From Echiichthys vipera (taxonomy: Eukaryota > Chordata > Actinopteri > Perciformes > Trachinidae), in the NCBI GenBank assembly GCA_963691815.1, contig OY829660.1:26999172-27063171 (forward strand): DNA of 64,000 nucleotides, in the 5' to 3' direction. This document shows, in pieces, positions 54,831 through 64,000 of this stretch; the first letter of the stretch is position 1; every line of letters starts with the position of its first letter. A program made the translations under genes and the position numbers. A model generated the notes under the pieces. It ran no database searches. It was given only the letters and a program-made list of their open reading frames with translations, and was not told where the DNA came from.

Positions 54831-57800
54831 AGAACAAATGCTTAGGCCTTGACATCTTGGTCCAGGCTCCATACTGTATGTCTGCTAGTTCCTTTCTGGA
54901 GTGTACATGATTTGTGCCCTGTGCAGCTGGATGTGGGTCGCGTACAACCAATAGGGTGTCAGAACGGTTTCTCTTTATACTTCTCATCCAACAACAATCA
55001 AATCCATTCTATCCGGATGGCACGATTTATCTGGAAAGGGTTTTTTTGTGTGTTTGTTTTTTGAACGATGACAAGCCCTGATGAAAACAAGCACAGATGA
55101 AATGAGCCTAATGAGTAGGGATGGGTATTGTTAAGATTTTAACGATACTACTACTTTTACCGATTTTGCTCATTGATTCAGTACTTTAACGGTACTAGTT
55201 ATCTGTTCTTTTTTAGAGAAATGTTTTTTTTTTTAAAGAAAACAATTTCAAAATTAAGTATTGAATGAACAACTGCTTTATCTTCCTGTACCTTATAATG
55301 TGCTAAACAAACTGTGCTGTAATAAGCCTTTTTGAAAGCCAAATCAGCAGCACATCACATCAACAGCCATGCAGCCCTGGGGGCTGCACTTGAGATGTAA
55401 AAAAACAGAGCTATCAGCCATGCATAATTCCTTAAACAATTCAGCTATAATAATGAATTCATTAAATGATGAATTCTAAACAATCGTAATGTAGTGTTTA
55501 AGTGTTTTTCAGTTCTGAGGTTGTTGTTTTGCAAATCTGACACTGATGCTGCGGCACTGTTTGGACCTCTTCATACAGGCTCATTTTCTAAGGGTACATT
55601 ATTGAGAAAGGTTTGAGAACCACTGCTGTAGGCAACTTTCTGTGGCTCCTGGCACGGCTCACAACCCTGTTGGATGCTTCAATTTAGTCCACTTCACCTC
55701 TTCCCTCCTGTCCTGCCGACTCCGTGGTGTAAGGAATAAAGGTCTCTGTAGTTTTATGTTTATGTTTTCTCTCTTCCATTTCTGTTTTGGCAGGTGGCAA
55801 CCAGCTTTAGGTGCTTTACCGCCACCTACTATGTTGGAGTGTGGAGAAAAGTTATCTGTTCCCTTGTCAAAAACAACAAACTTTCTTTTTTTAATCAGCT
55901 GTCTCTCTCACATGACAGAATAGCTTCCATAATTCAATGCTCTGGCATTCAGTCTGCCTCCCTGGTCTTCTGGTGTTAATTCACTCCTATGTACAGTGCC
56001 CAGTTTGTCCTGATTATTTTCCATGACCTTTTCCTCCAATTTTGACAGTGTAATTATGGGTGTCTATGTTTTCTTTTTTGATTGCTGGCATAATTTATCT
56101 GTTCTCTCATTGCCCATAGGAGCAGGAACCCGAATGCATGTAAATTGCCTCTATTTCAAATAATAAATCCTGACGGTCCCTGGACTCATCTAACATGAGA
56201 CTGTACAGAGCAGAGACTACACTCCAGTCACTACAGACTAAAACTGTTGAGCCAACAAAAACTCAACAGTACAATGACATTTGTTATTAATGCATATCTC
56301 AACTCAGTGCTCATCTGTGCTGCAGATGCTCACCTATAACTGTCTGTCTGTAAAAACATGTCATCTGTACATTTACATTCCTAATATTACCTTTAACATT
56401 TATTTATTGCCATAATTTAAAATCTTGCTTACCTCTTCTCATCTATTGGCTGTTATTAAAGCATGCGCATTACCGCCACCAGCTGGACACAAAGAGAACC
56501 ATACATACATAGGATAACATTAGTAAATAGCTTTCAATCTAATTTTCTTTTTCAGGAAATACCGATTAACACTTGACTGATTTGATCATCTCTGACAGAG
56601 CATATCCTGTCATTCGTGAGTGTGATAACATGAGTCCCACAGGCAGTTCCAGTTGACAGACACGTCCCTGGCTGTCCCCGGCTCAGCACCTTGGAGAGCA
56701 ACCGTGACATCATTTAATGTAGATTGATTTACCTTCAAAGCATGTCATGTAAAGTTAGACTGTGACTGCATTTCGTATAGCTAGGCCTACACAGATAGAG
56801 CCTTACTGAACTTTACAACTCTTTTCCCACAGCATTCCATCATTATTGTGCATCGGTTTGATGTCCATTTTAGAATAGGGAAACAATGATTAAATTCACT
56901 GATAAATACATACAAGGTTGTGCTGCTGTGATAAACTTGATGCTTTATGTATAACTTACTTGGAAACAGATGTTTTCATGTGTGCTGTGTGACATTTTGA
57001 GAACAAAATATCGTGTTTCTGCAAATTAAATCTCTGGTGCAAAAATGAAAACATTCATAAAATACTGCAAATGATCTTCCTGAGCTCAGCAGGAGAGCAG
57101 GCGCTTAAGACTGTGAGAGGATGCAGGGATGCTCCTGAACCTTCCACTCAGCTACACGGCTGTTTTAGTAGTTATCAGTTCAATTTCACCCATTAACTGA
57201 ACACCCTCAATCCAACATATCAACATTACTATCACTTCTTCACTGCTTTTTTTTTTTTATCCTTCCCATTTCCCGTTTCATCACATATGTAACACACTTC
57301 CTGTTGTACACACTAAGGCTTTATGGAATTTGTCATGAAGCAGGGTCCTACAGGGCTGTTAAGTCTGACGTAACGCTATTTCAAATCAGGATTTCCCGGT
57401 CCAAACCCTCCGTCACTCAAAACAGATAACAATGGCCGAAACTGTGAACAATTACGATTACTTCTTTCTTCAGTGACACTTTTTAATCGTTAGGAAAGCA
57501 TTAAAATGACAATAACACTGTTTTTCTTTTACTCAGTTCTGCTCAAACAACAGGGAATGCAGCACTGTGGCACTCTAGAAGTACAAGGCTTGGACCAAGA
57601 AATCGCATTTTAGGGCTCAAATGACTTAAAAGCTGGATAATATTAGGGTCTGTTTGATGTAATTTATCCTCCTGGCTTTTATTTCCACTAACTCACTAGT
57701 TATTAACCACTTATTAGTACCCACTAACCCAGTGAGCATGCGTCAGTGCATCGAGAAATAAAGAGGAACTTGTTTGGAAATACAGTAGCAGTGCAGAAGC

Positions 57801-58100
57801 AGCAGGATGAGGAGGAAGACAACATAAAAGAAGGGAGAGGAGAAGGAAAGGCATCCTGTGATGCTTCAAACTCTAACTGATAGTCATACCACACATTACT
57901 ACTATAATTGTTTATTTTGTTGAAGCAGACGTGTGATCAAAGTGACAATAAAAACAGAAAATAAAGGCTGGGGACAGAAAACACAGCAAGCTGCATTAAA
58001 CAATTAAAAATGACTGAGTGTCTGGAAAAAGAAAGAATTTTTGCTTATGAAATCACGTCTGAAAGTGCTGAAGGTGGGAATAGTGTCACATTTATCTGCT
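54831..58100. other. Intergenic region between the exocyst gene and dnajb6
   Basis: No gene seen in 3.2 kb. 55115-55215 ('gggatgggtattgttaagat' and following) looks like a hAT-type MITE end. The rest is ordinary AT-rich sequence and must include the exocyst gene 3' UTR and the upstream region of dnajb6. Confidence 0.5.
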
Positions 58101-61100
58101 TTATTTGAGCAGCTTTGCAGTTGCCATGGAGGTCATGGTAGTCATGGTCGTCATGGTGATGGTGGGCACACTGATGTCTTTGAAGATGGGCTGTGTGACA
58201 GCAGAGTAGGGTACTTTGTTCTCGCTGAGAGTCCCAATGATCATCTGGCGCATATCCCTGCTGGCATCACCACGCACTGCCAGCAACGCCTGGATGTGTT
58301 CCTCCCTACGGAGAGCAGGAGGGACAATACACTTTAAGCAACATGCCAAGAACCCGCATTATGATTAGTACTTGATCACCCAGAAAGCAGAGTAGGGATG
58401 TCACATCAAGTTGCGGTGCAAAGTCGATGCCAGAATTCTGAAAACGTGCCTTATTTTCTACAGTACAGAAGGTACTGTAGGTACCAGGTAGGGCTGGGTA
58501 TTGCCACTGGTTTCCTGAATTGATCTGTTTCCTATTCACAAGGTCCTGAGTCGAACCCATTTTCCATTTGATTCGATTCGATTAGGGCTTCCCTTATAAA
58601 ACCAGTTTTGCCTGGATATGACAGATTCTCAGGGAGCAAATGCTGTAGAGAAAGAATTGAGCCCAAAGCAGCTGCATTAATGTATTCTATATTTAACATG
58701 AACACACTACAGCACTCAACATAATAAAGTGCAGAATCTACAGTCTGTAAGTACTGAGTGACATTTTCACTTACAGTATATCTTGAGGTCAGAGGTCTAG
58801 GAACCCTTTTGAAAATGGACATGCCAGATTTTCCCTCCCCAAAATGTAGACTAACTTTGGAGTGTTATCCCTTCCTAACAAGTTATCATGAAATGGTTTT
58901 TACCGATTGATTCATTATGGCTTCTAGTTTCATATGATACCAAAAAAGATATTCGGTGTTGGATAATTTAAATGAAGTTCAACAGCAGACTAGTGTCCTA
59001 GTGCTGCCAAAGAAAAAGAACATCTACCAGCACAGAAGAACAGTGAATAGCCCCTCATCTCTCCCCGCCCTTACTCTGACGGCTGACCGCAGTTCATCTT
59101 CTGCTTAAATCTACTTCAACGCTTCCACAAGTTCACCTGGAACTCGAGTCCGTTTATCGCTGTCGTTGTTTTTCACATAGAGCAGGGCTACTCAATTGGC
59201 GGCCCCCGGGCCAGATCCGGCCAGCGAGGAGGTTTTTTCTGGCCCTTTGAGTAGAAGCCTATGTGAAAAAGTCATTCATGGCTGTAGTGGCCGATGTTGA
59301 CTGCTGTCCACTCTCGCTTCGGTTTCATATGTGCTTGTAAGCCTACATACTGTTGATTCAAAATTTTAATAACTTTTAATATGTTTCATGTGTACAAATC
59401 TCAGTTGATAGAGCAACTAGTAACTGAAGTAACCAGATAAATGTAGTGCAGTAAAAAGTAGAATATTTCCACTGATTTATAGTGGAGTAGAAGTATAAAG
59501 TAGCATGTAAATAAAATGCTCAAGTAAAGGACAAGAGCCTCAAACTTGAACTTTCCAAAAATTGAGTGAAAACCTCTGGTTAAAAGGTGTGTTCATTTAA
59601 CAAGGATTCTTTTTTGACATGGTTGCCCTTTAAGTTGGCCTATTACCACTTGTTTTGATCAGCTGTTATGCTGTTGCACTTTGAGGCCTATTGTACTATT
59701 AACATTGGTAAAATAAAGACAATATATGCACCCCTTTATCGCTGCATTGTTTTACAATATCCATTAATGTGATGCTCATATTTTTACGGCCCTTCATTTG
59801 GATCATTTTCGTCAACCGGCCTCAATTCCAAATGAATTGAATAGCCGTGACATAGAGCCTTAACGTTAGCTAGGATAGCTGACATTATCGCTTTTGTCAC
59901 ACCTGCTTAACATCGGTTAAATTAATTTTAACCAGCCTGGCTCTATGTGACAAAAAATGTCAGAGACGCACAGAGCTGATTTCCTACTGGCTGTTTGGGA
60001 GATCCAAATGAACTCATGTAAGATATTATGCCTTGAATAGCATGCAGGTGTGTGTGTGTGTGTGTGTGTGTGTGTACCTGATGTCAGGGTATTTGGACAC
60101 CAGAGTGGTGACCTCCAGGAACAGCAGCGTGGGGTCAGTCAGCTTGAACACTTCAGCGATGGCAGCGATGGCCCCACAAAGCCGATCTGTATCTTCACCC
60201 TGCACCCATTAATCAACCAGAGTTAGGCGTGCACCTCCAGCCTTCAAGAGAGCTTTCATTACCACACCAACTGTTACACCATGTCTACACCATCCAAGCA
60301 GTGTGTACACTGGATCTATTCAGCCAGTGCTGCTGTGCACCAGAAAGGGTTTTGACGGTGTTGCTATCGGTTTTAGGGGTTTGTTGAATTCAACACAGCA
60401 GTTCATTGTTAGTTCCAATGCTGGTAGGGAAAGTGAACAATGTTGCAGTAAAGAGAAACCATTATATGTGAACTCACAGCAGCCAGTTTCCTGAAGAGGA
60501 ACTTGAACTGATCGGCCTCCTTGATCATCCTCTCAGCTCCCTCTCTCCTCTCATCAGCGTTTTTAAAGGTGATCCTCTTCTGCATCACTGCTTTAATGTA
60601 CTCCACCACGACCCTGCGCAGGGCTTCGCTCGTCATCTCCTGCACACACCAAAGCAAACATTTAACTACACTATACTAATAATCTCTAGGTTAGAAATCC
60701 AAGATGGATCCACTATAATCTTGAACTGGCCTCAGAACGTAAAGGACCAAGATCTAAGATCTCATCCAGAGCATTAACCCACACTCCAGTAAAAACTTCA
60801 GGAATTCTGAGCTCAAAATAGTCTTTAGAGACGATTAATAGGACTCCATCTTAAATCTGATACACACATCGTCTACTTCTGCTAAGCACGGTTTAATCCA
60901 ACTGAAGGAGGTACATAGAGCTCACGTCACTAAGGTAGAGGTCAGCCGGCAGACCTCTTGCACATGTTCTGGCTATGTCCGAACCTCTCCACCTTTTGGA
61001 TACGTTTTTTTAAAGCTTTTAGTGAGATGTTTGGGACCCAGTTGGATCCTGATCCGATCTGTGCCCACTTTGGTCTAACACCACTCGGGCTGTCTTACCA

Positions 61101-62168
61101 GCTAAAGCCTATGTCACTCTAGCCTTTCCCACACTCCTTGTGAGGCGTTTGGTCCTTTTCAGATGGCAACAACAAGCTCCTCCATCCTTTTCTCACTGGG
61201 TCAATGATGTTATGCACTTCTTAAAGCTAGAAATAATCTAATACACACTCAAGACATCCTCTTAATCTTCAAAATATGGAGGCCTCTTGACAACGAATAG
61301 GGTGGACCGCACGCACAATTGATCACAGCAGTGGACAATCCCCCCTCCTTTTTAAAAAAAAAAATCTAATTTTATGAATTAATTTCTTTATTTTTAGTCT
61401 TTATTATTCTGTTTTGATATTTCCCTTTCTCTTGATTCTTGTTTTCTTAATCCCAAAGTGTTCTTTATATCCTGTAAACCTGAGTGGGGGGTAAACCCAC
61501 TGTGTCAATGTATCCGCTAAACAATTCTCTTCTACATGTTCAAGATGAATGTAGACATTGAAGTGATGTGCATATGTTCTGTATTTTTCATCTCTGTGGG
61601 AAAATAATTATTAAAAACCCCAAAAACATATTTACAAAAAAAAAAAAATCCAAGATGACCTCAGGCAGTAGGCAATTTTGGGGACTGACTTGGTTAGTTT
61701 TTTCCTCTGCGACTAGCAAACCACCCCATGAACTACTCTTTTGGTTCTTTAACTTTTTTTTAAATGCTAAAGATAACTGCAACTATCCAAGCGTGTGTGT
61801 CTGTTATAACACCAGGACCAGGTCGAGTGTCTGAACTACTAAATTCGTTTCATTGGGTAAAGTAAAGAGAACGGTGTCGTTAGCCTACCGGTTACAAACC
61901 AGCTGGGCAGTGAAAGACAAGCTAACGTGCTGATGGAGTCAGTGTTTTTAGGTGAGCTAAACCCTTTTGTTTTGCAAAATGACCCTCACAGGGTTCATAG
62001 CTATAAGACTGTGAGAATATGAGACATTTCCATTACGTTTCATACCTGATTGAAGGGTTTCTTGATCTTGTTGAAGTCATTGAAGTAGTCCTCCACTGTC
62101 ACACAGATGGTGTCCACAGCATGAGAGCCACTCAGCCACTTCCTGGTCAGCAGCTCATTCAGGTGATG
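58101..62168 (-). CDS. exoc3: Exocyst complex component 3 (Sec6 family), last four exons
   Basis: Exons (minus): 62046-62168, 60478-60639, 60078-60199, 58101-58305; 203 aa of C-terminus, 5' part beyond the window. Junctions are GT/AG and in phase. Sequence reads HHLNELLTRKWLSGSHAVDT, TVEDYFNDFNKIKKPFNQ, EMTSEALRRVVVEYIKAVMQ, ADQFKFLFRKLAA, LTDPTLLFLEVTTLVSKYPD, then EEHIQALLAVRGDASRDMRQ and IFKDI, ending AKLLK. This is the helical-bundle C-terminal half of Sec6, the exocyst subunit that tethers secretory vesicles to the plasma membrane. Between FKDISVP and AKLLK there is a Thr/Met repeat (TITMTTMTTMTSMAT). A paralogue (exoc3-like) is possible. The introns hold several repeats. Confidence 0.85.
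58480..58640. repeat. hAT-type MITE fragment in exocyst intron
   Basis: 'tagggctgggtattgccac' and 'gattcgattagggcttccc' resemble ends of a common fish hAT MITE. Boundaries unclear. Confidence 0.4.
59182..59850. mobile_element. hAT-like element in exocyst intron, with nested repeat
   Basis: Ends CAGGGCTACTCAATTGGC and rc CACGGCTATTCAATTCATTTG. It contains 'gcggcccccgggccagatcc' on the left and 'cggcccttcatttgg' on the right, as in 'wandering zinc-finger' hAT MITEs of fish. The AAGT-rich repeat (59405-59560) lies inside. No transposase. Confidence 0.6.
60040..60076. repeat. (TG)n microsatellite at a splice donor
   Basis: A TG run directly next to the donor of the 60078-60199 exon: on the gene strand the intron starts gtacacacaca. 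Confidence 0.9.
60750..61350 (+). pseudogene. L1-type ORF2 C-terminal fragment in exocyst intron
   Basis: Plus strand, antisense to the host gene: LIQLKEVHRAHVTKVEV (~60890), then HMFWLCPNLSTFWIRFF after a deletion and frameshift (~60960). The zinc-knuckle region is partly missing. 5' truncated L1 relic. Confidence 0.75.
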
Positions 62169-62519
62169 CTGGTCAACATTTCAAAAACCAAGGCTGTTCA
62201 ATGCATCAGAGCTTTTTGATAATCAGAAGAATTTCCTTAATTAGTTCCTTTCCTTTTTTATTGTTGATTATAATGAACAGCTAAAGGCATTTATTATTTA
62301 TCAGTTACTTAGTACTTATATGCTGACCTACTAAAAAACAAAACAATGGGCAACAGTGCAGTGAGAAGATATATAAGTGAGATATATTTTTTTGTAGTTT
62401 TAGACGATGTGTTTTACTGTGAAGCAATAATTAGCAAAAAAGATAAAAAAACGGATAGTTCATTCTGTGGTGTTAACACCAACAATACAATAGAGTAGTT
62501 ATTTGAGCCATTGACACAC

Positions 62520-62692
62520 TTAACACCACTGATAGATATGTACTTGATGGAACTCAAGAGGTCAGAGCTGCCACAGCTGATCATCTATCAAATCCTGAAC
62601 GATAACAAATAACAGTATTTAACAATATTTCAAATTAAATGAAGTATTAATAATTTATTCTATAATTTTGATCTCCAGTGTATTTCCTACCA
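62520..62692. repeat. Partial copy of the intron-6 inverted-repeat terminus
   Basis: Contains 'ttattctataattttgatct' preceded by the 'acagtatttaacaatatttc' text that matches the arms at 42655 and 45860 (dnajb6 intron 6). Confidence 0.6.
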
Positions 62693-62842
62693 CACACACT
62701 CTGTTGATGGCAATGGAATTGTTTACAGCAAGTACCAGTAACTGATCCAGAGTAAAACACTTTGTAAATGGATGATACAATTTGTGATAGCATTTGGCAG
62801 CACAAATCCAATTAAACTCACGGACCGCCAAACTAAAATACA

Positions 62843-62937
62843 GGGGTGAAAGGGGTGAAAGGGGTGAAAAGGGTGAGAAGGGTGAGAAGGGTGAGAAGGG
62901 TGAAAAGGGCAAAAAGGGTGAGAAGGGTGCGGGGTCG
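62843..62937. repeat. 9-bp minisatellite (GGGTGARAA)n
   Basis: About ten copies of GGGTGAAAA / GGGTGAGAA in an intron of the exocyst gene. On the minus strand it reads Pro-Phe-Ser repeats; no splice sites frame it, so it is not taken as coding. Confidence 0.9.
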
Positions 62938-63539
62938 GGGGGCATGGTCCCACTGGGAGAAAATTTAGAATATTATTTAAAAGCACCAATCTGATGCATT
63001 TTAAGAGAAAAATTAATCAGCATGAATAAATAGTATCTATCAATACATGGTCACATTATGGGATATAAGAAATGAGACTGACAACTTCTCTCATGAAATG
63101 CACAACAGCACAACTTTAACAGCGCAATCTGCCGCAGAATGAAACTAGCAAGCCCTTTAAGGAGTGTTTGGAAAAGATGAATATGGGTCTGAAGGGGCAG
63201 GGATTAGCCTGGTGTAACCAGTGTCTCCATGGATGCCTTATTGATATTTCACCGGAGGTTTCTGTCATCTCTCCTGCTGTGTTAGCTAACGTTCTGTGTC
63301 AATGACAGGATGCCTCTTTCAGCAGCTTTAATTCTTCATGTAAAATATTACCTGTAGCTAACGTTAAGCCTGTGTCAACAGTTATTATTGAAATAATTGA
63401 AACCATCACTCACCAAATTCAGTCAGGTAACTACAACTCAAAACGTCAAACTACCACGTCTAGCTGGATAACAAAAGGGATATACAAAATATGTTTTTCT
63501 TTATAATATTATCTTCTTCTTCTCCTTTTTTGCGCAATA

Positions 63540-63892
63540 ACTTTATCCATCACTTAAGTGCATCTATTTAATCTTGCTGCTCATTTCTGTCATATACAGT
63601 CATGCATATTTGATCTTATACATTTCCTCTACATTTAACTCATCTGATTTAATTTGCTGTGAATTTGATGTGGCCTGTATTCTTACATCTACCTCATATA
63701 TATTTGACTAAGACTTTATTGTTTACTGTTTATTGTTTAGTTTTTTTTATATACTTTCTGTATTTATTTAGCTAAGAGTTTATTGGTTATCTTATACTTT
63801 ATTTTTTTTAACCTCCTTTGTGTTTTTGTACTTCCTTGCGGGAGTCATCCCAAGGGACCAATAAAGAGAAGTCTAAGTCTAAGTCTATGGGT
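63540..63892 (+). mobile_element. LINE 3' tail with (AAGTCT)n
   Basis: 3' UTR-like sequence ending 'gggaccaataaagagaag' followed by (TCTAAG) repeats, the typical end of a fish LINE. No coding part. The remaining bases to 64000 show nothing recognisable. Confidence 0.6.
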
Positions 63893-64000
63893 AAAGTGCC
63901 CCTTTATAGTTCTAATCCATAGGAATTGAGATTTGTTGTTTCTAGCGGCTGTTCAGCGCTAAGATGTAATTCTCACTCTGCGCTGCATTTGATTTTAGCG

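Noticed and set aside
62655..62945. Pro-Phe-Ser repeat ORF as an additional exocyst exon
   Set aside because: It is the 9-bp minisatellite; no acceptor or donor fits, and the Sec6 family has no such segment.

Overview
This is nuclear DNA from a teleost fish. Spliced vertebrate genes sit in a background of fish-type interspersed repeats: L1, L2/CR1/Rex1-type LINEs, Penelope-like, Tc1, piggyBac, PIF/Harbinger and hAT elements, LTR elements, and AATTG-type LINE tails. No species can be named from the sequence alone.

Layout. (a) 1-2650: no gene recognised; a LINE-like tail and a 450-bp GA-rich purine tract. (b) 2655-12955: two adjacent satellite arrays. The first has a 31-32 bp unit, about 140 copies and higher-order duplications of ~470 and ~723 bp, and is interrupted by a non-autonomous LTR retroelement. 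The second has a 41-bp unit and is cut into four pieces by a mixed block, a decayed piggyBac element and a solo LTR with a 5-bp target duplication. (c) 13000-41700: a graveyard of nested elements. It holds two L1 copies, several LINE 3' ends, a nearly full-length CR1/Rex1-type LINE, an orphan ORF split by a LINE, and a Penelope-like element. The Penelope element is itself split by a LINE fragment, a PIF/Harbinger copy and an intact Tc1-type transposon (35647-37243) whose 347-aa transposase is uninterrupted. That ORF is the only apparently complete mobile-element protein in the window. (d) 41775-53900: dnajb6, minus strand, seven coding exons giving 270 aa plus a non-coding first exon. Intron 6 is largely transposon; intron 1 carries a 30-bp minisatellite built on a CCAAT-box motif. 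(e) 54000-58000: intergenic repeats. (f) 58101-62168 and beyond: the last four exons of an exocyst Sec6-family gene (exoc3 or a close paralogue), minus strand, whose 5' part lies outside the window.

The two host genes share orientation but no functional link is visible: one is an HSP40 co-chaperone, the other a vesicle-tethering subunit. The strongest items for follow-up are the CCAAT-motif minisatellite in dnajb6 intron 1, the intact DD38E Tc1-type transposase, the decayed orphan ORF at 27.7-29.7 kb, and the coding-repeat expansions in both host proteins. All calls were made by eye from translations and visible repeats; no database search was run. Exon borders were checked for GT/AG and reading phase; most transposon borders are approximate unless a target-site duplication is given.
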